From Bacillota bacterium (GTDB taxonomy: Bacteria; Bacillota; Bacilli; Bacillales; Cytobacillaceae): DNA of 36,827 nucleotides. The stretch spans positions 1 through 36,827 of the forward strand of contig JAEWDX010000270.1 in assembly GCA_023389895.1 (NCBI GenBank). The letters run 5' to 3'. Shown here piece by piece: positions 7,099-15,893 of the stretch. The stretch's first letter is position 1, and every line of letters begins with the position of its first letter. The notes beneath the pieces are model-generated. The model saw only the letters and a program-made list of their open reading frames with translations, was not told the DNA's origin and did not search any database. The position numbers were made by a program, and so were the translations under genes.

Positions 7099-7406
7099 CT
7101 TAACTTTGAGAACGTTTTAAGCTCTTTTAAAGTACTACTTTAACTGTTTTCATGCTACATTTTCCCCCGAAACTCTTCAAAAGTGATTGCTTTCATTTTT
7201 TTCAAGCTATTTTTCCGCTCAAGCTTTGGAGCAACCCTTATTTTTTACGGGAAAATCACTTTTCAGCCATGTGACTTTTATTCTATTTCTCTCGTTAATT
7301 AATGATTACAATAAATCTTGAATTCTCCTTTTTTGATATAGAAATTCGTTTTTACCGATGAATAAGTTCTATATATATTCGCGTTTTCGATTCGATTGAT
7401 AATTCG
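7099..7406. other. Gene-free interval with a distant inverted repeat
   Basis: No supported gene lies here. AAAAGTGATT (7179-7188) and AATCACTTTT (7254-7263) form a perfect 10-bp inverted repeat around a 65-nt loop that contains a smaller GCTC/GAGC pair. Function unknown; it may be an intergenic repeat element. Confidence 0.5.
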
Positions 7407-7435
7407 TTGACAACCTAGTCCAGCTAGGTTATTAT
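7407..7435 (+). promoter_or_regulatory. Promoter of the peptide-transport operon with a palindrome in the spacer
   Basis: TTGACA (7407-7412), 17-bp spacer, TATTAT (7430-7435). The spacer is filled by the inverted repeat AACCTAG-TCCAG-CTAGGTT (7412-7430), which touches both promoter boxes. That position is typical of an operator, for example for a repressor or a MerR-type factor, but the motif is not one I can name. The leader to the first gene is about 170 nt. Confidence 0.7.
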
Positions 7436-7611
7436 TTTATTAGCATCAATAACCTATAATTCCTATGTAAAAGGTATGAATTGCGGATGAAAACTATCTA
7501 CAAGGTAATATGTTCAAGAATTAATTCCAACTGGGGCATAATATAGGTAGAATAAATAGGAATAGAAGAGACTTAATTATTTGTTTATCAGCAGGAGGGT
7601 CTGAGGTAAGA

Positions 7612-9186
7612 ATGAAAAAAATAGGAATGTTTCTTATATTAGGGTTGCTAGCTATTTCAATTATTGGCTGCAATAAAACAACCGACAAATCAGAATCAAA
7701 AGGTAATGAAGGAACGACTGCAGAGAAAGATTATGCAACTGAAATGAATGTTGCGATTACTGCGCAACCGCCAACTTTAGATTCGGCTATGACTGTATCA
7801 CAAGCGGCACTTAATATTGCAGGAGCGATATTCGAACCGCTTATGGCGTTCGATAAGGATTATAAGCCTGTACCAATGCTTGCTGAGTCTGTAGATGCAA
7901 GTGATGACGGGATGACGTATATATTTCATTTAAGAGAAGGCATTAAGTTTCATAATGGCAAAGAAATGACTTCCGAAGACGTCGTGGCTTCAATGAATCG
8001 CTGGTTAGAGAAATCATCTCGCGCGAAAGCATTGTTAGCGAACGCAAAATTTGAAGCTCAAGATGAATACACTGCTGTTTTGAAATTAGAAAAAGCGACA
8101 TCTGATGCGTTAATTATTATGGCATCAAAGGCTCAATTCCCAGCCATTATGCCAAAGGGAATCATTGAATCTGCTCCAGCAGAGGGAGTGACGGAATATA
8201 TCGGTACAGGTCCATTTAAATTTGAAGAATGGAAGCAAGACCAATATATCCATTTAGTTAAAAACGACGATTACAAAGCTGTTGAACAAGAAGCTAGTGG
8301 GTTATCAGGAAAGAAAGAAGCATTTGTTAATGATATTTACTATCATTTTGTAACTGATCACTCAACACGTGTCGCTGGGATTCAGACTGGAAAGTATGAT
8401 ATTGCTGAAAGTATTCCAATTGAAAACTATGAACAACTTAGCCAAGTGAAAAATGTAGAATTACATCCATTCGTTGGCGGTACATTAACGTTATTTTATA
8501 ATACGAACGAGGGTGTATTGGCTGATAATAAGCTGAGACAAGCGATTCAAACAGGCTTGAAAATGGACGAAATCATGATGGCAAGCTTTGTTAATGATGA
8601 GCTTTATACATTGGATCCTGGTTATATGAACCCGAATCAAAAGCAATGGGCAAGTGATGCTGGTAAGGAATTCTACAACATAGGTGATGTAGAAAAAGCG
8701 AAAGAGTTATTAAAAGAAGCAGGCTATAATGGACAAGAAGTTAGATTGCTTACAACTGCTGACTATGCAGAAATGTATACAGCTACTCTTGTTGTTCAAG
8801 AACAGTTAAGACAATTAGGTGTGAATGTAAAAGTAGATAATTACGATTTCCCAACCTTTATGGATCATAAAAACGACTTTAAATCATGGGATATTTTCAT
8901 TACAAGTAACGGTTATCAACCAACGCCTCCACAATTATTACCGGTAACACGTGATTGGGCTGGAGTCGATAATCCGAAAATCACTGAATTGCTAACAGCA
9001 ATTCGCTCAAGCGCAACACCAGAAGAAGCAAAAGCAAAATGGGATGAATTACAAGGCTTCATGTATGAATACTTACCATCAACAGCAATTGGTCAATATA
9101 AGAGTATTTTAGCGACTACTGACAAACTTGAAGGTTTTGAAGTGTTTGAAGGACCAATTGTATGGAATTCGAAAGTAATTAAATAA
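7612..9186 (+). CDS. Oligopeptide-type ABC transporter substrate-binding lipoprotein (SBP_bac_5)
   Basis: A 524-aa extracellular binding protein tethered by lipid. The N-terminus is a lipoprotein signal peptide ending in the lipobox ISIIGC (lipidated C20), followed by a polar K/S/E-rich linker. The mature part has the family-5 signature region with DGMTYIFHLREGIKFHNG, typical of OppA/DppA/AppA and nickel-binding relatives. It is the first gene of a five-gene importer operon. Translation likely starts at ATG 7612 (GAGGT at 7603-7607, with AGGAGGG further up). Ligand specificity cannot be read, but the two M20 hydrolases in the window suggest peptides or modified amino acids. Confidence 0.9.
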   Translation: MKKIGMFLILGLLAISIIGCNKTTDKSESKGNEGTTAEKDYATEMNVAITAQPPTLDSAMTVSQAALNIAGAIFEPLMAFDKDYKPVPMLAESVDASDDGMTYIFHLREGIKFHNGKEMTSEDVVASMNRWLEKSSRAKALLANAKFEAQDEYTAVLKLEKATSDALIIMASKAQFPAIMPKGIIESAPAEGVTEYIGTGPFKFEEWKQDQYIHLVKNDDYKAVEQEASGLSGKKEAFVNDIYYHFVTDHSTRVAGIQTGKYDIAESIPIENYEQLSQVKNVELHPFVGGTLTLFYNTNEGVLADNKLRQAIQTGLKMDEIMMASFVNDELYTLDPGYMNPNQKQWASDAGKEFYNIGDVEKAKELLKEAGYNGQEVRLLTTADYAEMYTATLVVQEQLRQLGVNVKVDNYDFPTFMDHKNDFKSWDIFITSNGYQPTPPQLLPVTRDWAGVDNPKITELLTAIRSSATPEEAKAKWDELQGFMYEYLPSTAIGQYKSILATTDKLEGFEVFEGPIVWNSKVIK

Positions 9187-9202
9187 ATTTGATTTTAGGT
9201 GT

Positions 9203-9229
9203 CCTCCATTGCTATTTTAGTAATGGAGG
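9203..9229 (+). other. Intercistronic hairpin between binding protein and permease genes
   Basis: CCTCCATTGCT (9203-9213) pairs with AGTAATGGAGG (9219-9229), 11 bp with one wobble and a 5-nt loop, and no T-tract. Such stems behind binding-protein genes commonly stabilise the upstream message or reduce read-through, giving excess binding protein over permease. Confidence 0.65.
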
Positions 9230-9282
9230 CTTCGCATTGCTTACATGTAGTGAATAAGTTTCAAGAAAAAGAGGGATTCCCT

Positions 9283-10233
9283 TTGATTATTTATATTTTA
9301 AAACGTATTTTTTCACTCGTACCAGTTTTGTTTGTTGTTTCCATTGCGATCTTTATGATCGTCCATTTAACTCCAGGTGAACCTGCTTCTGTCATTCTAG
9401 GACTAGAAGCAACGGAGCAGCAGATTGCAGCACTACGAGATGAGATGGGACTTAATCTACCGATATACCAGCAATATTTTAATTGGATAGGTGGCGTGTT
9501 CCATGGTGATCTCGGTCAGTCATACTTTATGAAGGAGCCAGTAACGGAGGCAATTTTAAATCATTTAGGACCGACGCTTTCATTAGCGATTATAGCTGAG
9601 GTTGTTGCGTTAGTTCTAGCGATTCCAATTGGAATTATTGCAGCCTACCGCCGTGGTTCTGTTACCGATCAGTCTCTCATGGCTGTTTCCTTATTAGGAA
9701 TGACAATACCAAGTTTTTTACTTGGGTTATTACTGATGTTATTAGTTGGTGTAAAATTACAATGGCTGCCAGTAGCTGGTTATGAGCCATTAAGTAATGG
9801 CATATGGAATCATTTTCAATATTTAATTTTACCAGCTATTTCATTAGGGGCAATTCAGACTGCACTTGTAGCACGTATGACTCGATCATCAATGCTAGAG
9901 GTTTTGAATACGAATTTTATCAAAACGGCTCGTTCGAAAGGTGTTAAGGAACATAAAGTCGTTTATAAGCATGCTCTTCGCAATGCCTTTCTTCCTATTC
10001 TTACTGTGATAGGACAATCCTTTGCAACATTAGTGACAGGGGCTGTCGTAGTAGAAACGATCTTTAATATTCCTGGAATCGGTCAGCTAATTATTAATTC
10101 AATTGAGCGCCGGGATTTCGCCGTTATTCAAGGCGTTGTCTTATTCGTTACCCTAATCTATGTATCGATTAATTTAATTGTAGATTTGCTTTATGGTATT
10201 ATTGATCCGCGCGTTAGACTTGAGCGTAAATAG
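9283..10233 (+). CDS. Peptide ABC transporter permease, OppB/DppB type
   Basis: A 316-aa inner permease with N-terminal LKRIFSLVPVLFVVSIAIFMIVHLTPG, the usual start of OppB/DppB proteins, and the EAA-loop region (ARSKGVKEHKVVYKHALRNA) that contacts the ATPases. I choose TTG 9283, which has GAGGG at 7-nt spacing; an in-frame GTG-type start at 9199 would place the intercistronic hairpin inside the coding region and add 28 residues atypical for the family. It works with the next gene as the membrane channel. Confidence 0.88.
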   Translation: MIIYILKRIFSLVPVLFVVSIAIFMIVHLTPGEPASVILGLEATEQQIAALRDEMGLNLPIYQQYFNWIGGVFHGDLGQSYFMKEPVTEAILNHLGPTLSLAIIAEVVALVLAIPIGIIAAYRRGSVTDQSLMAVSLLGMTIPSFLLGLLLMLLVGVKLQWLPVAGYEPLSNGIWNHFQYLILPAISLGAIQTALVARMTRSSMLEVLNTNFIKTARSKGVKEHKVVYKHALRNAFLPILTVIGQSFATLVTGAVVVETIFNIPGIGQLIINSIERRDFAVIQGVVLFVTLIYVSINLIVDLLYGIIDPRVRLERK

Positions 10234-10247
10234 GGAGGAGGTTGGAA

Positions 10248-11156
10248 ATGGAAGCAATCGAGAGAAAGAATGAATTCGAGCAGATAAAATCCAGCCTTAA
10301 AAAACAACAACGTCAATTGTTTATTAAACGATTTTTATCAAATAAATTAATGGTATTCGGAAGTATTATTTTTATAGTTTTAATGTTAACAGCTCTAATT
10401 GGACCATCACTTATGTCGTTTGATCCATACGAAATGAAGGTAGCAGAACGGTTACAAGCTCCTAGTGCCATGCATTTATTAGGTACGGATGAATTTGGCC
10501 GTGATTTGTTGACACGAATTGTTTATGGAGCGCAAGTATCGATAGGGGTTGGCCTAACAGTAACGGTTATTTCATCCATTTTAGGAATGATTATCGGTCT
10601 TTATGCTAGCTATTACACGGTGCTTGATCATATTTTAATGAGAATTTGTGATGGATTAATGTCGATTCCAGGAATTCTTCTTGCGATCGCGTTAATGGCT
10701 GCTTTAGGACCATCAGCAACAAATGTGATCATTGCGTTAAGCATTGTATTTACGCCTAATATTGCTCGGATTGTCCGTTCCTCTGCCCTAGTCATTCGAG
10801 AACAGACTTATATTGAAGCGATGCATGCACAAGGGGCAAGTACATTTCGAATTATTTGGCGGCATATCGCCCCAAATACAATTTCACCGCTTGTTGTTCA
10901 AGCAACATTTGTTTTTGCTGAGACGATCATTTCTGAGGCAGCACTAAGCTTTCTTGGTGCAGGAATTCCAGCCCCTGAACCAAGCTGGGGGAACATTCTC
11001 TTTGCCGGTAAGCTCGTTATTTTTAAAGCTTGGTGGATGGTTGTCTTTCCAAGTTTAGCGATTATTTTATCCGTATTAGGATTAAACTTCTTAGGAGATG
11101 GGTTAAGAGACTTTATTGATCCTCATAGCTCAAGGAAAAGAATAAGAATTAAATAG
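10248..11156 (+). CDS. Peptide ABC transporter permease, OppC/DppC type
   Basis: A 302-aa membrane permease. The N-terminal cytoplasmic segment and first membrane helix (NKLMVFGSIIFIVLMLTALIGP) are followed by LGTDEFGRDLLTRIVYGAQVS, a hallmark of the OppC/DppC branch, and an EAA loop (AMHAQGASTFRIIWRHIAPN). ATG 10248 follows AGGAGG by 6 nt; an upstream TTG at 10242 overlaps that site and is unlikely. It lies 14 bp after the first permease gene. A long structured spacer separates it from the ATPase genes. Confidence 0.88.
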   Translation: MEAIERKNEFEQIKSSLKKQQRQLFIKRFLSNKLMVFGSIIFIVLMLTALIGPSLMSFDPYEMKVAERLQAPSAMHLLGTDEFGRDLLTRIVYGAQVSIGVGLTVTVISSILGMIIGLYASYYTVLDHILMRICDGLMSIPGILLAIALMAALGPSATNVIIALSIVFTPNIARIVRSSALVIREQTYIEAMHAQGASTFRIIWRHIAPNTISPLVVQATFVFAETIISEAALSFLGAGIPAPEPSWGNILFAGKLVIFKAWWMVVFPSLAIILSVLGLNFLGDGLRDFIDPHSSRKRIRIK

Positions 11157-11160
11157 ATAT

Positions 11161-11351
11161 TTAACTTCATTCAGCAGAAGTCTCTCATTTTTGTAAGTGG
11201 GAGATGAACGCGAAAAGGTTATCTAATTCAGTGGGAGTTCAAAATCCGGCTGAATGAAGTTAAGCCTCTGGCGGATGCCTCAGATTTTTTAAAGGAAATT
11301 TATCGAGCTTGCTCGATAAAAATCTGGGCGCAATTTCGCCGAGACGAAATT
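11161..11351. repeat. Structured intergenic element inside the transporter operon
   Basis: A perfect 15-bp inverted repeat, TTAACTTCATTCAGC (11161-11175) and GCTGAATGAAGTTAA (11249-11263), is followed by CAGATTTTT (11281-11289) pairing with AAAAATCTG (11318-11326), which encloses TTTATCGAGC/GCTCGATAAA (11299-11320). AATTTCG (11332-11338) and CGAAATT (11345-11351) form one more stem. I see no ORF. It resembles mobile or dispersed structured repeats found between Bacillaceae genes, and could modulate the ratio of permease to ATPase messages. Confidence 0.7.
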
Positions 11352-11372
11352 GATATAATAGGAGGTAAATTC

Positions 11373-12389
11373 ATGGAGAAGCAACCTCTTTTGGAAGTGA
11401 ATAATCTAAAAACCCATTTTTACACTGAACGGGGGCGTGTTACTGCTGTAGATGGTATAAGCTTCCATGTAAATGAAGGTGAAATTCTCGGCGTTGTCGG
11501 AGAATCTGGATGTGGGAAAAGTGTTATGTCCCAATCAATCATGCGATTATTTGATGAAAAATATACAGCTAAATATGAAGGGGAAATTCGCTATAAAGGT
11601 GAGAACCTATTGAATTATTCCACTTCAAAAATGCAAAAGCTTCGCGGAAATGAGATTTCAATGATTTTTCAAGACCCGCTTAGCTCATTGAACCCTGTCT
11701 ATACGATTGGTGATCAAATTAGAGAATCTATTTTATTGCACCAGAAGGTTTCAAAAAAAGAAGCCTATGCAAAAGCGATTGAAATGCTGAGGCTTACGGG
11801 GATTCCTGCTCCTGAGAAACGTGTAGATGAATATCCGCACCAGCTTTCAGGTGGGATGCAGCAACGTGCAATGATTGCAATGGCTCTTTCCTGTCAGCCT
11901 AAGCTACTAATCGCTGACGAACCAACTACAGCATTGGATGTAACCATTCAGGCGCAAATTTTAGATTTAATTTTACAATTGAATGAGGACCTCGGGATGG
12001 GGGTTATTTTTATTACACATGATCTCGGCGTTGTTGCGGAAATTTGTACAAGAGTTATGGTCATGTATTTAGGACAAATTGTGGAAGAAGCAGATAAAGA
12101 TAGTCTATTTTCAAACCCGCTTCATCCGTACACAAGAGGTCTATTGAAGTCAATTCCGCAATTAGATGGAGACCGTTCGCAAGAGCTTCATGTGATTGAA
12201 GGGACAGTGCCCTCGTTAAATCATGTTCCGACAGGCTGCCGTTTTGCCACACGTTGCCCATTTGCTGATGATCTCTGCCGGGAAAACGCACCAGAGCTGC
12301 GAGTGCATAAAGGGTCACAAAAGGTTCGCTGCTGGCATTATGAAAAAATCATCCAAGATGAGGAGGGCAAGCATGTCTCTTCAAGATAA
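11373..12389 (+). CDS. Peptide ABC transporter ATPase, OppD/DppD type
   Basis: A 338-aa ATPase. Walker A GESGCGKS (43-50), Q-loop in MIFQDPLSSLNP, signature LSGGMQQR, Walker B LLIADEPTTALD and a switch His (FITHD) are intact. The C-terminal oligopeptide-transporter extension has the conserved cysteines (GCRFATRCP, DLC, VRC) that in some relatives bind an iron-sulfur cluster. The start has AGGAGGT 5 nt upstream. The gene overlaps the next one by 17 bp, so the two ATPases are translated together as a heterodimer pair. Confidence 0.92.
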   Translation: MEKQPLLEVNNLKTHFYTERGRVTAVDGISFHVNEGEILGVVGESGCGKSVMSQSIMRLFDEKYTAKYEGEIRYKGENLLNYSTSKMQKLRGNEISMIFQDPLSSLNPVYTIGDQIRESILLHQKVSKKEAYAKAIEMLRLTGIPAPEKRVDEYPHQLSGGMQQRAMIAMALSCQPKLLIADEPTTALDVTIQAQILDLILQLNEDLGMGVIFITHDLGVVAEICTRVMVMYLGQIVEEADKDSLFSNPLHPYTRGLLKSIPQLDGDRSQELHVIEGTVPSLNHVPTGCRFATRCPFADDLCRENAPELRVHKGSQKVRCWHYEKIIQDEEGKHVSSR

Positions 12390-13368
12390 TCATCATTCAG
12401 AACCACTGTTAGACGTTCAAAACTTGAAAAAATATTTTCCGGTAACAGGTCAATTAGGGCGCTTAGGTGGAGTAAAAGGGCAAGTGAAAGCTGTTAATGA
12501 TGTCTCGTTTCAATTATATGAAGGGGAGACATTCGGCTTGGTCGGTGAATCAGGAAGTGGAAAAAGTACAACTGGTAGAACGGTCCTGCGCCTGACAGAA
12601 CCAACTGAAGGAAAAGCACTTTATCACAATCAAGATATTTTCCGAATGTCGAAAAAAGATCTACGCGATCTGCGTAAAGATTTGCAAATCGTTTTTCAAG
12701 ACCCGTTCTCTTCATTGAACCCTCGTAAACGGATTGGTCAAATATTAGAAGAGCCGTTAATTATTCATTCAATGGGGAATAAAAGAGAACGACGAGAACG
12801 AGTATTTGAAATGCTGCAAAAAGTGGGGATGCAGCCAGAACATTATTATCGCTATCCACATGAATTTTCTGGTGGGCAAAGGCAACGTCTTGGACTTGCC
12901 CGTGCGTTAATTGTTAATCCGAAAATTATGATCTGTGACGAGCCCGTCTCTGCCCTTGATGTCTCGATTCAATCACAGATTATAAATTTATTAAAGCAAC
13001 TGCAGACAGAGTTTCAGCTCACATACCTTTTTATTACGCATGATATTAGTGTCGTCCGCCATATTTCTGATCGCATTGGTGTGATGTATTTAGGGAAAAT
13101 TCTGGAGGAAGCACCGACAGACAGCTTGTTTGACAAGCCGCTTCATCCATATACGCAGGCATTATTTTCAAGCGTTCCACGAGCAGATCGAACGGAGAAA
13201 AGAGAACGAATTGTTCTAAAGGGTGAAATACCATCCCCTCTAAATCCGCCATCTGGCTGTATATTCCATACAAGATGCCCACATGTGATGGATATTTGTA
13301 GGAGCGAGATCCCTGTTAAAAAAGAAATGGCTCCTAGGCATTTTGTTGCTTGCCATTTGTATAAATGA
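12373..13368 (+). CDS. Peptide ABC transporter ATPase, OppF/DppF type
   Basis: A 331-aa ATPase partner of the preceding protein. It has the LLDVQNLKKYFPV start typical of OppF, Walker A GESGSGKS (58-65), the Q-loop in VFQDPFSSLNP, signature FSGGQRQR and Walker B ICDEPVSALD, and the C-terminal Cys-containing extension (GCIFHTRCP, DIC, ACHLY). ATG 12373 is preceded by AGGAGGG at 12361-12367 and lies inside the end of the upstream gene, indicating coupling. A longer frame from 12223 lacks a ribosome binding site and family-like sequence. Confidence 0.92.
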   Translation: MSLQDNHHSEPLLDVQNLKKYFPVTGQLGRLGGVKGQVKAVNDVSFQLYEGETFGLVGESGSGKSTTGRTVLRLTEPTEGKALYHNQDIFRMSKKDLRDLRKDLQIVFQDPFSSLNPRKRIGQILEEPLIIHSMGNKRERRERVFEMLQKVGMQPEHYYRYPHEFSGGQRQRLGLARALIVNPKIMICDEPVSALDVSIQSQIINLLKQLQTEFQLTYLFITHDISVVRHISDRIGVMYLGKILEEAPTDSLFDKPLHPYTQALFSSVPRADRTEKRERIVLKGEIPSPLNPPSGCIFHTRCPHVMDICRSEIPVKKEMAPRHFVACHLYK

Positions 13369-13401
13369 AGAACGCTCTTTTTACGGAAGGAAGAAAAAAT
13401 T

Positions 13402-13788
13402 ATGACACTTATAAAGAAAAGCAATGGTAGTTATGGCGTATATAATGGAGTAGGATTGCAGGTGGAAGGAAGTTTCACCCCGAACTCCGAAGGGCTTAAT
13501 CCGAAGGAAATGCTTGAAGCTTCATTAGCAATGTGTATGGTTATTGTCATGCAAAAAATGTTCGAACGTGATGGTGTGGAAGTTGGAGAAGATGAATTCT
13601 CTGTAGAAGTGAGAGCAGTGAAGGCTCCTGACAGCCCATCCCGCTTTGAAAAATGTGAATTGATAATTACGCTTCCTGAACATTTCTCAGAGGAGTATAA
13701 AAAGAAGCTAATTGTTTCTGCTGAAAGAGCATGTACGATTAGTAATACGTTGCGTAAGGGAATTGAAGTTGTAACGAATGAGAATTAA
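13402..13788 (+). CDS. OsmC/Ohr-family protein
   Basis: A 128-aa cytoplasmic protein. The two redox cysteines expected of the OsmC/Ohr fold are in LAMCMVIVM (C45) and ERACTISNT (C111), with the helix KEMLEASLAMC typical of the family. Family members reduce organic hydroperoxides with thiols, but this short branch is less studied. The gene lies 33 bp after the last ATPase gene with GGAAGGA before ATG and ahead of the operon's terminator, so it is probably the last gene of the transport operon. Its tie to peptide uptake is unclear. Confidence 0.85.
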   Translation: MTLIKKSNGSYGVYNGVGLQVEGSFTPNSEGLNPKEMLEASLAMCMVIVMQKMFERDGVEVGEDEFSVEVRAVKAPDSPSRFEKCELIITLPEHFSEEYKKKLIVSAERACTISNTLRKGIEVVTNEN

Positions 13789-13826
13789 GTTTAAGTTATA
13801 AAAAGCTCCCTTTAAGACGTTAGACG

Positions 13827-13865
13827 AAGGGCTGTCCAAATCGGACAGCCCTTATTCGTTATTTT
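13827..13865 (+). terminator. Intrinsic terminator of the peptide-transport operon
   Basis: AAGGGCTGTCC (13827-13837) pairs perfectly with GGACAGCCCTT (13843-13853) around a 5-nt loop, followed by ATTCGTTATTTT. Confidence 0.85.
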
Positions 13866-13935
13866 GAAATCATCGCTAGGGTGTCGTATTAAGAAATACA
13901 ATGCGACCATGGGTTAGCCTTTTTTTCTTTGAGGT

Positions 13936-14175
13936 GGTCGCATGAGGGTATAATGGAACCGCAGCTCCTGCATTTCGTCGCAAGTAGAGGTCACATGAGA
14001 GTGCTATGCGACTACATCTATCGCATTTTACTGTTAGTAGTGGTCACATGAGAGTGTTATGCGACCACAGCTTCTGCATTTTTTCGTGAGCAGAGGTCAC
14101 ATGAGAGCGTTATGCGACCACAGCCTCTGCAATTTCACGCAAGTAGAGGTCTCATGAGGGATTAATGGAACCATT
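13936..14175. repeat. Tandem 53-bp repeat array, five copies
   Basis: GGTC(G/A/T)CATGAG begins at 13936, 13989, 14042, 14095 and 14148, exactly 53 bp apart. Each full unit has an imperfect inverted repeat, GGTCACAT ... ATGCGACC with a 9-nt spacer, then CTTCTGCA-like and GCAGAGG-like segments that form a second stem. ATGCGACCAT..TTAGCC before the array (from 13904) resembles ATGGAACCATTAGCC at its end, suggesting defined boundaries. No coding frame is supported. Confidence 0.9.
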
Positions 14176-14298
14176 AGCCTTTTTTCCCTGTAGTGCAAGA
14201 AAACGAAAAGAATTGAGTGATTAAAAACGCTTATTTTTCTTAAATCGTTTTTATCGGATAGCTCCTTTTCTTATTTTTATCCGGCATTAACGGGCTGG

Positions 14299-14620
14299 CC
14301 GACTAAGAACGCCACGTCCTTTGGCAACGTCGGCACTAATACGTCCTGTATGTCGTAAGACCTCCGCTTCAAGAAGAGAGAAACAAAAATTTTAAGCGGG
14401 GGTCGTCGGGTCTAACAGCCCGTAAAAGCCCGATGACGGACAGGACGTGGCGTTATGAGCGTGATTGGTGAAATAAGACCTTTCTTTGGGCATCAGCCCT
14501 TAGAAAAGTCAATCAGGCTCTGCGTGACTAACACTTAGTGAGGGATGAAGGCAGACTAAGAACGCAACGTCTGCACTTGCACGTCCTGTGCGTCTAAAAA
14601 CCCCCACTGAGTAAGTTTCA
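14299..14620. repeat. Large structured non-coding element
   Basis: AACGCCACGTCCT (14308-14320) and AGGACGTGGCGTT (14442-14454) are perfect 13-bp inverted repeats. Nested between them GACCTCCGCTT (14359-14369) pairs with AAGCGGGGGTC (14394-14404), and CGGG pairs with CCCG around 14407-14422. A second lobe starts near 14535 with ACTTAGTG pairing toward CACTGAGTAAGT, and GCAGAC pairs with GTCTGC (14551-14574). GACTAAGAACGC is repeated at 14301 and 14554. GC content is well above the surroundings. It could be a dispersed repeat or a structured RNA; no gene was found. Confidence 0.65.
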
Positions 14621-14708
14621 CTTTATAACGAATGCTGTTATTAATGCTAAAATAAGTTTAGAAAGAAAATATCCAGTATGTGAATGTAAAAATGAAGGAG
14701 TGAAATTC

Positions 14709-15893
14709 ATGTCAATGCTAACAATAGAAGAAATTTTTTCTGCTATGGAAAATCATTTCGAAGAAGTGGTTAGCTGGAGAAGATATATGCATCAAAATCC
14801 GGAATTATCATTTCAGGAATCTAAGACAGCTAGTTATATCGCAGATAAATTGCAGAGCTTTGGCTTGGAGGTAAAAACAAATATTGGCGGGCATGGTTTA
14901 ATCGGCATTTTAAAAGGCGAGCAGCCTGGGAAAACGCTTGCGCTACGAGCTGATTTTGATGCATTACCGATTCAAGATGAAAAAGATGTTCCATATAAAT
15001 CCCAAAAACCTGGTATCATGCATGCATGTGGTCATGATGGACATACTTCGGCTTTACTTGGTACAGCACAAACATTAGCTAAATTCAAAAGCAAAATAAA
15101 GGGAACAATCATTTTTCTATTTCAGCCTGCGGAAGAAACTCCTCCAGGAGGAGCGAAGTTTATGGTTGAAGATGGTGTATTGGATGGTGTGGATTATATT
15201 TTCGGTGCCCACCTTGATTCGCAAACACCAATCGGAACGGTTTCCATTAGTGATGGATACGTAAATGCTGCTGTTGATAAATTTAAAATTATTATTCAAG
15301 GAATCGGAGGACATGGGGCAAGACCACAGGATTCGATTGATCCGATTGTGATCGGAAGTGATATCGTAAGCGGCTTGCAAAAGATCGTTAGTCGTGGAGT
15401 TGATCCACTTAAATCAGCTGTTGTGACAATCGGCGTTTTTCAATCTGGCGCAGCCTTTAATGTAATTCCAGATACTGCTGTTTTGGAAGGAACGGTCCGC
15501 ACTTATGAAGCAGAAGTCCGCAAGCTGATCGAAGAAAAAATCCGAAACATCGTTGACGGGATTACGAAGGCGCATGGCGCAACTTATTCTATCGATTTCT
15601 TAAATGGCTATCCAGCATTGTATAACCATCCAGAAGAATCGAAAATAATCCAAGAATTATTTGTAGAACAATTTTCAGATGAAAATGTACTTAAAATGGA
15701 ACAATCGATGGGCGCAGAAGATTTCTCCTACTATTTATTAGAAAAACCGGGTGCCTTTTTCAATGTAGGCTCACAAAATAATAACAAGGATACTGCATAC
15801 CCGCATCATCATCCTAAATTTGATATCGATGAAAGAGCATTACTAAATATAGAAAAAGCCTTTATAAAAATAGTAGCTCACTATCTTTTTTAA
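14709..15893 (+). CDS. M20D amidohydrolase (N-acyl-amino-acid / hippurate hydrolase type)
   Basis: A 394-aa cytoplasmic metallohydrolase. Motifs are RADFDALP, HACGHDGHT (C107, H109), FQPAEE (E142, E143), GAHLD (H168), the lid-domain GGHGARP and C-terminal MGAEDFSYY and PHHHPKFDIDE. These fit the M20D group, which cleaves N-acyl amino acids, hippurate, or N-acetyl-diaminopimelate; the exact substrate is not decidable. ATG 14709 follows AAGGAG by 8 nt, while GTG 14700 overlaps that site. It stands alone between the structured element and a shared terminator; peptides from the upstream importer could feed it. Confidence 0.88.
   Translation: MSMLTIEEIFSAMENHFEEVVSWRRYMHQNPELSFQESKTASYIADKLQSFGLEVKTNIGGHGLIGILKGEQPGKTLALRADFDALPIQDEKDVPYKSQKPGIMHACGHDGHTSALLGTAQTLAKFKSKIKGTIIFLFQPAEETPPGGAKFMVEDGVLDGVDYIFGAHLDSQTPIGTVSISDGYVNAAVDKFKIIIQGIGGHGARPQDSIDPIVIGSDIVSGLQKIVSRGVDPLKSAVVTIGVFQSGAAFNVIPDTAVLEGTVRTYEAEVRKLIEEKIRNIVDGITKAHGATYSIDFLNGYPALYNHPEESKIIQELFVEQFSDENVLKMEQSMGAEDFSYYLLEKPGAFFNVGSQNNNKDTAYPHHHPKFDIDERALLNIEKAFIKIVAHYLF

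Noticed and set aside
7442..7611. T-box or other amino-acid riboswitch in the importer leader
   Set aside because: No T-box motif or known aptamer core, and no terminator before the start codon.
9199..9282. Upstream extension of the OppB-type permease to 9199
   Set aside because: It would translate through the intercistronic hairpin, lacks a ribosome binding site, and adds residues foreign to the family.
13936..14175. CRISPR array
   Set aside because: All 53 bases of the unit are repeated with drift, with no repeat/spacer division.
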